A stretch of DNA of 64,000 nt from Antedon bifida (GCA_963402885.1 OY727099.1:2048501-2112500); one strand, 5' to 3'. Shown: positions 50,601-60,968, numbered from the stretch's first letter. Program-made: numbers and translations. The notes: generated by a model from the letters alone, not told the origin.

Positions 50601-53600
50601 CAGGTTGATTTTGATTTCCTCAGTTCAAATCTTGACAACCACATGTTCATACAGTTGTTTGCATCCCTCCTCATGGAACGCAGAATTATTATGTGTTCTA
50701 ACAATCTTGAGTATGTACAAGTTTTGATTACTTCATCTTATGCTTATTTATTGATTAGGTTTTATAAATTAATATATTCATAGAAAAATTAAATATTTTA
50801 TTTATTATTCATACTGTTACATAATTTACTGGATATTTGTGTATGTGTATTAATGATATTATAAAAAATAATACCTTTTTTAATTTATTCACTAATCTTT
50901 ATTTCATACGCATCCAACAGTGAGAATTATTTTATCATGCTTATAAAATAAAGCCTCGATCTTACTGGGCTTAATTTGGTCAAATTAACTGATTCACCAG
51001 CTAAATTGACCAGAAAAAGTCCAAGCACTGGCTACAATTCCCTCCAGTCCAATGGTTACTTTTACAGACTACTACCTGCCCAGTAGAACTTGCCATGGTC
51101 TCTGTAAAAGTACCCAGCACGCTAAAAAATCCAATCTGAATGCGCGTCTTAGGTAAACACATGACTTTAAGTTTTTAACATCATGGTTAAATTTTGGTAA
51201 AACCATGGTAAAACTTACTGAGTGAAATTAAATAAGTGTGACCAATGGTCAAATTTACCTTGGTTGAGTTGTGAGTTACAACCCTGGCACTTGGTAGTGG
51301 AAGGCAAGCATGTTAACCACCAAGCTACAGCTCCACTACAACTAATAATTTATTTTTATAATAATAATTATACAGACATTAATTTATTGTTTATTTTTTC
51401 AGCACCAATACTGGTTCTCATTGCTACTGATGTACTGTATTCCCTTTAGATGTGAACATTTTTTGCTTTTTTTTTCAGAATTCTTTCCCAGTGTTCACAA
51501 GCAGCGGCAGCCTTACTTTATCCATTCTCATGGCAACATGTGTACATCCCAATCCTTCCAGAGAAACTGATTGATATGGTGTGTTCTCCGACGCCTTACA
51601 TTGTAGGAATGCTTTCCATTGGTATTCCGAAACTTGATGAACTTCCTTTAGATGAGGTAAGGATGTAGAACCAAACCTTCTTTGCTGTGTGTGTGTGTGT
51701 GTGTGTAGATTGATTCCTGACCACTATAAATTCTTAAATTAGTTAACACTTGAATACAATTCTAAACACTAAACACTACATAACACTAGCATACAAAACC
51801 TGAACACTATAAGTACAATACCTAAACACTATGAATACAATACCTAAACACTATGAATACAATACATAAACACTATGAATACAATACCTAAACACTATGA
51901 ATACATACCTAAACACTACGAATACATACTTAAACACTACGAATACAATACCTAAACACTATGAATACAATGCCTAAACACTATGAATACAATACTTAAA
52001 CACTATGAATACAATACCTAAACACTATGAATACAATACCTAAACACTATGAATACATTACCTAAACACTATGAATATAATACCTGTTTAATAATAATTG
52101 TAATTGTTTCTTTGTTCACATAGGCTCTTGTCATTGACTTGGATGCGAGGGATTTCCATTACGTTGTTGGTGATGAATCAAGTATTATTCCAAAGAAACT
52201 TTACCAAGCCTTACTTCGTGCCTTGACGATTGTCAAATCGTCTACATGTAGTCAGGAAAATCTGGACTCATTTGATGCACTCGAGGGTAATTATTTTACT
52301 CCTTGCCATTTATAGTATTTTATTCGTTTTTATGAATTTTAACTAATTGTACTGTATAATTTTAATGATGTAAGCTGGGACTGCACGCTCGAAAGCTTTA
52401 TTGACTCTTCAGACGTTTTTGTCGAACAAATAAATGAAATGATTATTTGTTGGAGGTTATAATTATGGATAATTTTTGTCCATTTTGGATGATGTGTGCA
52501 GAATATTTTTTTTTCCAGTATCTTGGAAATAACTAAAATGATAATAATATTTGATTTAAACTTATGCAAAAGCACATTTATGCTAGTCTGTAAATTAACC
52601 TATACTGCCTGTTTTTAGTTTAATGATTTTCTCTTTTTTTTTGTCTTTTTGATCAAAATGCTTTATAACCTTGCCTACTTGTTGTTAAAGCTGTGCTTTG
52701 CGAGGTGTCTCTCATTTTCATTTTTTTAAATTGAAAAAGTAATACATTTATTGTTGGTTATCTATTTAATCGATTTGATTTCAGATCCAGAGACTGTGAA
52801 CGCAGCAATTTCAGAAGTATTCATTCGGTTCTTTGTTGAAACATGTGGACATTACTTAAACTACATGGTACACAAGCCAGACGGATCGTACAAGTTTGAC
52901 CGCGAAGGATTCTTAAAAGCAATGCCCTCTAAAAGTATTCGCAAGTTCCTTGAGGTGTTCACTGAATCTCAAATGTTCTCGCTGTTTATCCAAGAGAAAG
53001 AGATGAGTGATGAGGGTCTTCCTCAAGGTAACCTTTGACATATTAATTTGATCTTTAAACCGTTTTTTTAATGCCTGGCTATCTACTACAGTTGGGGAGT
53101 ACATGTTTAGTATATTGCACCGTTTGAGTTTTGAGCCAGGAGTACACAAGCAGTGGCGTAATGCATGGGAAAAAGGCCCCTGGTTTAGCACTCTTAAGGG
53201 TCCTTCAATACTGGGTGGTTGCATTGGGACTGCTCATGCTCTGGGGCCCCTTAAACTCTAGAGCCCCTGAGTTTAGCAAGTGAGCGCTCATAGCCATTAC
53301 GCCACTGTACACAAGATTTTTAATATATTTGACATACTATTCATGTATCAAACAAATGATTTCAGTTTTTAATATAAAAGTAGTAATCACGCCAAAAGTT
53401 TACCATTTCTGTTTACAAGATCAATTTCCATCCATTTTGTCTCAGTTATTTCATAATTCAGTTTAGCTTTAATATCTCTACCTCCGGTATTTCTTGCATA
53501 ATCAATGCTAGCATGTTCTGCCGATGAAAGCTTCAATTTCTTTACACAGGATTTTAATATTATATTTAACATACTATTGATTGATATTTTAAACAAATGT

Positions 53601-55434
53601 TTTCAGTTTTTATTACCAAAGTAGCAATCTTGACAAAACAGTTTCAGTTTAGTTTACATATATCAAATTGCTATTCATTTAGTCTAATTTTAGCGTGTAT
53701 TTTCTTAAAACATAGCCCATTTTTCACCAACTAAACCTTTCTCTACACAGGATTTTTAATATATCTGACATACCATTGATTGATGTTCCAAGCAAATGTT
53801 TTCATGGCGGTAGTAATCATGCCAAAACACTTATTTTAATTTAACATTTCTGTTTCGTTTACATTATCAATTGCTATCCTCATTATTTCGTAATTATCTT
53901 TACCTGGCATTTCTTAGAACATACAGTAGCTCATTTTTCAACTATGAATGCACTTTTTTTGGCTGTTTAAAGTTTAAGTTAGTTTATTCACCAGTTAAAT
54001 ATATTGGATGTTTTCCAAAAAGCTGAACTTTTCCTTACAATTACTGCTGTAATCTTGCTGTACAAAGACTACATACATTGTATATTGGACAATTAGATTT
54101 CAATATCTTTTCAAAGGTTATCAAGTTAAAGTAGGGTTTGTTATGGCCCTAGAATAATGACTGTCATTTTCTTTGAAATCACGTTTCCTGCTCATTCAAT
54201 GGTTGAATGAGCAGGATTGTCCGCTGAAATGTGCAATATTTGTATATTACAGGCGATTGGTGGCAGCCTTATTGCATTTGATAAGCTTTAGGCTTTGATT
54301 TGATTCAAATTCACCATATCTCATTTCATTCCTGTTGTTGATCGGATGTGTAATAATTGAGCCTTGTTGTTTTTTATTTATTTTTTTTTATATTATGTCT
54401 TTAGCGACATGTGAAAAAGGACTACCAATAGTAAATTAATCACTGTCATATCAGATAGGTGGTATCCCCCTGATACAGGAGCTATTTCGTGAACCAGTTC
54501 ACTGGGGTAACCCCTACTCGTCTCGAATGATGAACTGGGTTATAACTGTGCACACTGGACCTACAGTTTATATTCCTTATCCGAGAAGACTTGTTTCACC
54601 ACCAGAGCTAGGAGCGAGTCGGTCTCGAACCCATGCCGATATCATTGCTCTTTAGGTACCGTAAACCGCAACCCTGCCTTAACCGCTCGACCATTCGACT
54701 TGTTTATTTTCCCAAAAATGCTGTGATAATCATCAACTATCCAAAACAATCTGTGAATTTTTATTTGTTGTCAGGTCTGTTTGAAAAAAACATACGAGAA
54801 TATGAAGCAGAATCTAAAAACCATGCAAGGTTTGGAAATAAAGTGAAAAACTTTGGAAAGTTTATCAAAGATTCAGGTAAGCAATGCAACTTCTGTAGAA
54901 CCCATGAGGACACCGTGTAGGGCCAATAAATTGGACTCTTAAGGGTTGTCACTGAAATGGGGTTGGCTGTAGTGTTAAAACATATTTCCTTCATTTGTTT
55001 CACAGGAAAGTGTCCCTTTAATAAGAGTGTCCACTAGAAAGGGATGTTCTAAAGCTGAGGTTGTAGAGCATATTCAATTCAGTTCAACCCTCTTGGGGTA
55101 GGGGGTGTCCGGGGATCTCTGGTCCATAGAAAATACTTGTTTATATATAATATTGTTTGATAGGATAATATTAAAGTGGGTTCTATTTACTTTGTCTGGT
55201 TGTAGTATATTCCTAATAAATGTATAGTATTGTATAACGGTTTTGTTTTAAAAGGGAGAGTTAAATTTAAATGGGAAAAAAGATTTCCTATTTCCATTTA
55301 ATAAGTTATTGTTGTGTTGATGGCAATAGAATTGAATGAAAAAATAAAATGTTGCATTATTTGTTTATCTTGTAGGTCAAAGATGGAATGGAATGAAGAT
55401 TGGATTAGCTGCTAGTCTTAAAGACAGAGTGTAA
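32647..55434 (+). CDS. DENND2: DENN domain-containing protein 2 (DENND2A/B/C/D family), complete
   Basis: Fifteen coding exons: 32620-34293 (ATG at 32647, in-frame TAA just upstream), 34904-35008, 37515-37565, 40137-40260, 43945-44129, 45559-45644, 46216-46285, 48169-48339, 49612-49698, 50604-50710, 51479-51656, 52124-52286, 52785-53027, 54775-54876, 55376-55434 (TAA). Phases agree throughout and the protein has 1125 residues. Residues 1-640 are low-complexity, charged and probably disordered, with YEDVYEG/YDEVFEG tyrosine motifs and a proline-rich KPLPPPKPKSKLPPP that could bind SH3 domains. The tripartite DENN module follows: uDENN about 660-760 (YEKLFDYVVVVSL, PQFCFPDAFKW, SFVLTSEDGSRLYGYCRRLL), cDENN about 770-940 (FASLLMERRIIMCSNN, AAALLYPFSWQHVYIPILPE), dDENN about 985-1075 (EVFIRFFVETCGHY, SKSIRKFLEVFTESQMF). 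Known of the family: guanine-nucleotide exchange factors for Rab GTPases (notably Rab9 for DENND2) in endosomal traffic. The 51-nt exon at 37515 has a weak donor (GTTTGT) and is the least secure. Confidence 0.94.
34482..34648. mobile_element. MITE family A copy
   Basis: TAAAGCTCTGTCTACACTAT on the left, TAGAGTAGACAGAGCTTTA on the right, TA on both sides. It sits 190 bp after the donor of the long first coding exon of the DENND2-like gene. Confidence 0.9.
37204..37350. repeat. GTGTCCCCTTAATA family copy
   Basis: ACAGTAGAACCTCTATTAAG at the left, AAAGTGTCCCCTTAATAGAG at the right. The core AAAACACATATTGTCCCTTG is shared with 10161-10312. Confidence 0.75.
37744..37942. mobile_element. hAT-like element nested inside another repeat
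   Basis: Starts CAGTGGCGTAGCGGC and ends ATTACGCCACTG. Flanks are ATTAAGAT (37736-37743) and ATTAAGAG (37943-37950), a 7-of-8 target duplication. The flanking pieces CAGTATGACCCCTATTAAGA and AAAGTGTCCCCTTAATAGGG are the two halves of a GTGTCCCC-family copy (37722-38012), so the insertion came later than that repeat. Confidence 0.85.
38950..39130 (-). mobile_element. Two tandem tRNA-like SINE heads
   Basis: The minus strand at 39130-39070 reads GTGGTCTAATGGTAGAGTGT, TTGCCTGATA, then GTTCAAATC, resembling the A- and B-box spacing of a glycine-type tRNA. A second degenerate copy (38950-39000) has GGTAGGGCGTTTGCCTGATA and GTTCAAATC. Neither has convincing acceptor-stem pairing, so both are read as SINE heads or tRNA pseudogenes. 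Confidence 0.5.
39366..39435. mobile_element. Minimal MITE family A derivative (termini only)
   Basis: Seventy bases: TTAAGCTCCGTATACACTAT, CAAACTAG, a T-run, then AAAGTTTGATAGTGTAAACA and GAGCTTTA. The interior is deleted, leaving two termini that fold into a hairpin, with TTA at each outer edge. Confidence 0.85.
42080..42230 (+). mobile_element. SINE-like element, 3' part
   Basis: CAGCTGTAAATTAGTACCTGG, GGAAAGGAACTGGCCACCTC and ACCACATAATGC match the block at 641-740 in a CKAP5 intron. The head was not recognised. Confidence 0.65.
42980..43401. mobile_element. Non-autonomous element with ACTGTATTTATTTGAATAAA termini
   Basis: The left ACTGTATTTATTTGAATAAA and right GTTTATTCGTATAAATACAG are inverted with few mismatches. 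The interior repeats AATAAACGCC and AATAAATGCCC motifs in both directions. About 420 bp, no coding content; lies in the DENND2 intron before 43945. Confidence 0.75.
44665..44790 (+). mobile_element. SINE-like element, head and middle
   Basis: GGACTAGCGTGTGAAAGACA, GTGTTTGACC (B-box-like) and GGCAAGATACTCTGCTCTCA, then a pyrimidine-rich stretch and GGATGGGACATAAAGTCG. This order matches the element at 9655 and complements the 3' part seen at 42080. Confidence 0.6.
46864..47020. mobile_element. MITE family A copy
   Basis: TAAAGCTCCGTCTACACTAA on the left, AATAGTGTAGACAGAGCTTA on the right. The right arm carries a local AATAGTAATAGTG disturbance. DENND2 intron. Confidence 0.85.
47156..47575. 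repeat. Tandem duplication of about 190 bp
   Basis: Copy 1 (about 47156-47346) and copy 2 (about 47348-47575) share TACGATAAT, GTTACGGTTAATGGTTACTT, TTGGTATATCTTATTTT and the TATGCCAACAAATTTAG tail. The tail is itself doubled in copy 2. Non-coding, in the DENND2 intron before 48169. Confidence 0.85.
49496..49575. repeat. GTGTCCCC-family fragment
   Basis: GGGACACCCCTATAAGGCGA, GGGGCAATATATGTTTTAAC and the GGCCAACTTCTATTCAG end match the reverse of the family core. Just upstream of the DENND2 exon at 49612. Confidence 0.55.
51750..52083. repeat. 22-bp minisatellite, about 13 copies
   Basis: The unit is AACACTATGAATACAATACC plus TA. Early copies are degenerate and later ones nearly perfect. 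It fills the intron between the DENND2 exons ending at 51656 and starting at 52124, after a (GT)n run at about 51686-51707. Confidence 0.95.
53151..53307. mobile_element. hAT-like element with perfect 8-bp target duplication
   Basis: Starts CAGTGGCGTAATGC and ends CATTACGCCACTG (inverted termini). It is flanked by TACACAAG at 53143-53150 and 53308-53315. The interior matches the copy at 21666-21814. Confidence 0.92.
53310..53940. repeat. Three diverged tandem copies of a roughly 200-bp segment
   Basis: Units begin near 53310, 53543 and 53745, each with ACACARGATTTTTAATAT, then GACATACYATT, CAAAYGATTTCAG or CAAATGTTTTCA, GTAGTAATCAYGCCAAAA and TTTCTGTTTAC. Divergence indicates an old triplication in a DENND2 intron. 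Confidence 0.8.
54480..54692 (-). mobile_element. tRNA-derived SINE
   Basis: Read on the minus strand from 54692: AATGGTCGAGCGGTTAAGGC (A box TGGTCGAGCGG), then GGCATGGGTTCGAGACCGAC (B box GGTTCGAGACC). The head resembles a class II (Leu/Ser-type) tRNA. A unique body follows, down to 54480. A fragment of the body (TATCCTTATATGAGAAGACT and ACCACCAGAACTA) recurs at 19728-19770. It lies about 80 bp upstream of the DENND2 exon at 54775. Confidence 0.75.
54892..55055. repeat. GTGTCCCC-family copy
   Basis: TGTAGAACCCATGAGGACAC at the left and AAAGTGTCCCTTTAATAAGA at the right. The shared core is GTGTTAAAACATATTTCCTT. Confidence 0.7.
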
Positions 55435-55725
55435 AACATTTGTCGTTCCGATACTAGTTAGAGTTTGACGCTTGCAAAGATAGAGTTTAAAGCATTTGAT
55501 ATGGTTCCGGTATTTGCTAGAGTTGCACGCTTTCAAAGGCAGAGTGTAAATCATTTGATGTGGTTTCGGTATTTGCTAGAGTTGGCACTTGCAAAGACAA
55601 GAGTGTAAATCATTTGATGTGGTTCAGTTATTTGCTAGAGTTGCACGCTTTCAAAGACAGAGTGTAAAGCATTTGTTCTGGTTCCGGTATTTGCTACAGT
55701 TGGACGCTTGCAAAGACAGAGTGAA
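55418..55725 (+). repeat. 59-bp tandem repeat that includes the DENND2 stop codon
   Basis: The motif AAAGACAGAGTGTAA, which encodes the final residues and stop of the DENND2-like protein at 55420-55434, recurs with small changes at 55476, 55535, 55593, 55653 and 55712. Between copies is a shared GGTTCCGGTATTTGCTAGAG and a TTGCACGCTTTCA-type link. Spacing is 56-60 bp. Confidence 0.92.
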
Positions 55726-55973
55726 GCATACAGAAATGTACAAAAGTACTTTTATAGACGTTAATTTTCACAAGATGAATTATTGGATATTTTGTGCATT
55801 ATATAAACCTGTTTCTGTGTTTAGTGATCCACCGCATATCTAGAAAAATTCTTAAAGTCTTGGTATTTTTGTTTATTAACTCAGGTATTACAAAATATTA
55901 ATATTTTATTTTCATGATAATGCAAAGGATGTGTATATTGTTTGGTTTTTGTTTAAAATAATTAATTTTGTTA

Positions 55974-55979
55974 AATAAA
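55974..55979 (+). terminator. Candidate poly(A) signal of the DENND2-like gene
   Basis: AATAAA 540 bp after the stop, beyond the 59-bp repeats, in an AT-rich tail. Confidence 0.45.
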
Positions 55980-57300
55980 AAATGTAAAATATGTATTATT
56001 GTACATCAAGGCATGTTTATACAAATCATATATTACATAAGGTCTGTTTCTGCTGCATATCGCCGAATAAACCCTTTATTTCAAAATAGATTTAAAATAT
56101 AATTTTAATATCGACTGCATTTCTACTCAATTTTTGCTCCTAAATAACCATTTAAATCAGTGGGTGGTTGTTGAGGGAAGTCGTTAACAATGCAATGGGC
56201 ACTGGCGGTAAATTCAAACGTTACTGCAGTGAAGTTGACTCGAGGTCAGCGGCTGTCAATAAGAAACATACATTTTGTAATTCCATGTTAGTCTGTTACA
56301 CAATGTTAAAATGTATAGAGCCTGAGAATATTGTTTTCTGTGTTGATTTTTATGTATTCATTTCCCAAAATGTGGTAGGACTGTAACGATATATTGTCCC
56401 CCTTAACAAATAAGTTTTATAACATATTTTTTTTAATAGGCCATTTTAATGTCACAATAATTATTCACTTTCACCAAAAATTGGGTCGAAAACAATTATT
56501 TACCCAATAAACTGTAATTTAAAGGAAAAAAATAACCCAATGTCTATAAACAACAGGATTCTGGTTCAATTGATTCCGTCTTCTTTATAAGCAAAATTAT
56601 TTTTTGTGGGGAGGGGGTTCGGGGACTGAGAAATTGCAACTACAAAATAGCCTATTCCAAGTTTTATTTTATTTATTCATCAGTTTTAGGGGACAATAAA
56701 TCTTTAAAAGGTTGCTTGTAAAGTAGAATATATTGATTCAGAAATTTAAAAACTGATAAAGATAGAGTTAGAAAGATAAAACGCATTTTGCTACTATGCT
56801 TGCTATTTCAGTTTAGACGTTTTGCAGTGTAACTGATATTTGTATGGTTTTTTAAAAGAATTGCATGTTTTGCTATTATACTAAAGGTAGTTCTACCTTG
56901 CATGAATGAATACATACCGTCGTAATTTGTTGTTCCGATTTTTGGAATATGAAAAAATTTTATTATAATATATAAAGCATCTGAGATGTTGTAAAGTAAA
57001 TTCGTTTTATACAATAATATGTATATGAATATGTAAATAGCCTTCAAAAAGTAACTTTTGGAAAGAATTGTATTAAAAGAAAGAAGAGATAATAAAGTGA
57101 AACGTGATTACAAATCAAATATTAATATTGTATAATAATTTAGTTTTAGTTATTTTTGCTATTCATTTATAATATGATTTCAGCCTTTCTTATGATGCCA
57201 TAATCCATGTAGGCCTATTATAGATTTTTTAGATTAAATTAAGCGATTATATTTCCCATTGCATTACTGTCATCTTCTAGTGCCATAACCAATTATGTCT
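55980..57300. other. Non-coding interval after the DENND2-like gene
   Basis: Only short unsupported reading frames; no splice-linked exons and no recognised repeat until the element at 57301. Confidence 0.5.
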
Positions 57301-57390
57301 AAACAAGGCCATATACATGGCTGCAGTCGCGTGCTCAAGTTAGTGTTTACCATTCGACTGACCGACATAGTGAGCTGTATACAAGAGTCG
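57301..57390. mobile_element. Second copy of the AGTCGCGTGC element, truncated
   Basis: AAACAAGGCCATATACATGG, CTGCAGTCGCGTGCTCAAGT and TAGTGTTTACC are identical to 28557-28605. ACCGACATAGTGAGCTGTA then follows without a (GACC) expansion, and the right terminus is lost. Confidence 0.75.
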
Positions 57391-57419
57391 AAAATTTGCC
57401 ATTTTTTCAAAACATCATT

Positions 57420-58660
57420 CCTTTTTTTTTAATTGCCAAAATATGCGATACAATATGCATTGAGGTAACTACTGTACTGTACTATAGTACAGGGATTTTT
57501 TTCGAAAAATGACCAAATTTTGACCTTTTTATTTTTCGACATAACTAGTTACTATGGCTCTATAAGATGATGATAACACAATATATGCACATATATGGCA
57601 ATATTTTCGCATAATAATTGAATTTTAAAAAGTGGCTATTTTGGCCATTTTTCGAAAAAATCCCTGTACTATAGTACAGGAAAATTTTCGAAAAATGACC
57701 AAATTTCGGCCCTTTTATTTTCGACGTAACTAGTTACTATGGCTCTATAAGATGATGATAACACAATATATGTGCATATATGGCAATATTTTCGCATAAT
57801 AATTGAATTTTAAAAAGTGGCTATTTTGGCCATTTTTCGAAAAAATCCCTGTACTATAGTACAGGAAAATTTTCGAAAAATGACCAAATTTAACCTTTTA
57901 TTTTTCGACATAACTAGTTACTATGGCTCTATAAGATGATGATAACACAATATATGTGCATATATAGCAATATTTTCGCATAATAATTGAATTTTAAAAA
58001 GTGGCTATTTTGGCAATTTTTTGAAAAAATTCCTGTACTATAGTACAGGGAAATTTTCGAAAAATGACCAAATTTCGACATTTTTATTTTTCGACATAAC
58101 TAGTTACTATGGCTCTATAAGATGATGATAACACAATATATGCGCATATATGGCAATATTTTCGCATAATAATTGAATTTTAAAAAGTGGCTATTTTTGC
58201 CATTTTTCGAAAAAATCCCTGTACTATAGTACAGGGAAATTTTCAAAAATCAGCAAATTTCGACCTTTTTATTTTTCGACATCTAGTTACTATGGCTCTA
58301 TAAGATGATGATAACACAATATATGCGCATATGTGGCAATATTTTCGCATAATAATTGAATTTTAAAAAGTGGCTAATTTGGTCATTTTCCGAAAAAATC
58401 CCTGTACTATAGTAGGCTACATGAAAATTTTCGAAAAATTACCAAATTTCGATCCTTTTATTTTTCGACGTAATTAGTTACTAGGGCTCTATAAGATGAT
58501 AATATATATGCGCATATATGGGGAAATTTTCGAAAAATGACCAAATTTCGAACCTTTTATTTTTTGACATAACTAGTTCCTATTGCTCTTTACGATGATA
58601 ACATGTGCATATATGGCAATATTATCGCACAATACAGGGAATTTTTTCGAAAAATGGCCA
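57420..58660. repeat. Tandem array of about 185-bp units with palindromic junctions
   Basis: Six to seven units. The junction CCCTGTACTATAGTACAGGG is centred near 57484, 57672, 57857, 58041 and 58226, with a damaged copy near 58410. On both sides the palindrome extends through ATTTTTTCGAAAAATGRCC, making arms of about 25 bp. Inside each unit CTAGTTACTATGGCTCTATA, AGATGATGATAACACAATAT and TTTTCGCATAATAATTGAAT are conserved. Units after 58400 are increasingly decayed. Confidence 0.93.
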
Positions 58661-59180
58661 GTATACATTGAGGTAACATGCGCAGAACGCATTATGTGAT
58701 TCTACTCATGCCAATATATACAAAAATAAATACAATTCAATTAATTATGCTATAATAATATTGCTATGCGCGCTTGCCATAGTAAGCAGTTTGGCCAAAA
58801 TTGCCCTAATGGCTGCCCATATATATAGGAATATTCTATTAGTAGGAAGGTAGACTTGTTTCTCACGATTCATGATTACCTCTTAATCCCCCAGCCCTTC
58901 TGGAATCATATAATATGCTACTGCAGAAACATCTGAAATGAATAGAATAGTTATAACAAAATTGAACAAATAAATGCTGCAGCAGTTAAACTAGACCCGT
59001 ATTTGAAACAAATTAAATTTTAAAACGAAGTGAAAATTATTACCCAATTTGAAATGGAATCACCGGTTTAAATTAACAACAATAAGCAAAGCTAGAGAAA
59101 GATAGGCAGAAAATTGAAAGTTACAGTAACCAGTTATTAGGCTAATTATTGCATATAGCATAGACCTAAAATAATAAGAA

Positions 59181-60869
59181 ATGGAGGAATCAAAAAGTGA
59201 TAAAGGTGTAAAAAGGAAACATGACTCAATTTCGACGTTGGACGAACAGAAACTACTCAGCGGTAATCACAACAGTAGGCCTACGTTAACGAAGAAGAGC
59301 AGTCCCAAAACAAAAGATCAAGCCCTGAAATCCCACGAAGGACCGGGAGTATTCAGCTCTTCCAGTAAAGACCTAGTAGGCCTAGGAGATTTAGAAGAAG
59401 GAGGCGAAGATACAGATCGTAGCCGAGAACCTTTAGCTAAAATTGGACGATTTGGAAGTGTTACTGATGAGGAACATCATTTGCAAAAAAGTAAAGAAGA
59501 TTTGGCACAAGAAGAAAGAGAGAAAATGCAGTAAATGAATATTCAATATTATTATTTTATTGTGCTGTCATTATATGTATTTATTAATTTATACTAAAGT
59601 GATGGTATAGGCCTAGCCTATCTATGACTACAGTATGTCTATTAAATAGGCTAGTACTTGTAATTTAACAGTACTGGCATGGTTGGTAATCTATTTCTAG
59701 TTAGCAAGCCTAACTTTTATATATGTATTACATAATATTTAGGGCACTATATGTTACTGTTATTTATTAAATATTACGTATGTACATAAAATAGTAAGCT
59801 ACTCTACTAGCCCTAGTCTGGCCTACTGTAATACAACTAACTACTACTCTAGTACTACTATTATTATTTTGGAATATAGTAGATGACACTTTATATTCAC
59901 TCACCATCGCCTTTACTCACCATTGCCTTCTTTCTAGGAGACTTAGCAGAGCCTCGGAGGGATGTGTTTTTTGTGTTGTGGCTCAACATGGCCTAAGCCA
60001 AACAAACATGATAAATATTTGGTTTTGGTGGCACATCATAAATTTGAGCATTCCATACACCCAGCGACCAAACAGCAGCTTACACTGTAACTGTACACAA
60101 TGATAATGCTAAATATATTGCAACTTTTCTTTTAGGGTTCTAGTTGAAGCCTTCTCTGAGGAGCAGCTAAATCGGTATGAGATGTTTAGGAGAGCAGCTT
60201 TTCCTAGGGCAGCTGTTAAAAGGGTATACTGAATTTAATTATAAATAGGCCAAACATTTTGGCATGAACATTTTAGGCGGTTATTTGTACAAATTTATTG
60301 ATGCTGTAATACTAATAGATGCTGGTCTATAAGCTGATTGTTATATTAATTTTGGTTATTTTTTTTCAGATTATGCAATCAATAACAGGAGGCACAGTGT
60401 CCCAAAATGTTGTCATTGCAATGGCTGGTATTGCGAAAGTGTACGTTGGAGAAATTGTTGAGCAAGGTTAGTAGTATCTCACTTTTATTAAAATTAAATT
60501 AATTAAAGTACTGCATGGAGATACTAAAGCCAAATATAATCATGTCTTGGGACCATTCTACAGGTACAATAAGATTAGGGTTTTTTCATCAGTGCTTATA
60601 TGAATTGATGTTCTGTTGAGCGCAGGAACGCTAGTTGATCATACCCAATACCGCTTCGATCAATCGGGAAATCACCTCACAGTACTAACAATCTGATGCT
60701 TTATTACAAAATTGACACCAATAATTTGTTTCTTTCAGGCTTAGACGCTGTAGGTGAGTGGGGTGATGTTGGCCCTCTCCAACCTAAACATATACGAGAA
60801 GCAGTGCGTCGTCTGAAGTCTCAGGACAACTTTCCAACAACAAAATACAAGAATAGTATGTTTAGGTAG
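59181..60869 (+). CDS. TAF11: TAF11, TFIID subunit (histone-fold TBP-associated factor)
   Basis: Exons 59181-59530, 60136-60223, 60370-60466 and 60739-60869 (TAG) give 221 residues; human TAF11 has 211. The ATG has a purine at -3 and G at +4. Residues 1-110 are charged and probably disordered (KRKHDSIS, a [10 protein letters not shown] acidic patch, [15 protein letters not shown]). The rest is the conserved histone fold: [82 protein letters not shown] and AVRRLKSQ. Known of the family: TAF11 pairs with TAF13 through histone folds in lobe A of TFIID and contacts TBP and TFIIA during promoter loading. Reading through the first donor would meet TAA two codons later (59532-59534), so splicing is needed for the functional protein. 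Identification is secure. Confidence 0.96.
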
Positions 60870-60968
60870 TATAGGGACAGCCAAGATATTTAGATATTAG
60901 ACTTCTTACAGGCAGGGCCAGTAGCTGTATTCACCAATCATACTTAAGTGAGACATTTCCCTTAACTC

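Noticed and set aside
56168..56386. 72-codon frame after the DENND2-like gene
   Set aside because: No homology recognised, no splice-linked exons, composition like surrounding intergenic DNA.
59181..59534. Stand-alone 117-residue protein ending at the TAA at 59532
   Set aside because: The TAA lies inside the donor ATGCA|GTAAAT; splicing to 60136 restores the TAF11 histone fold in phase.
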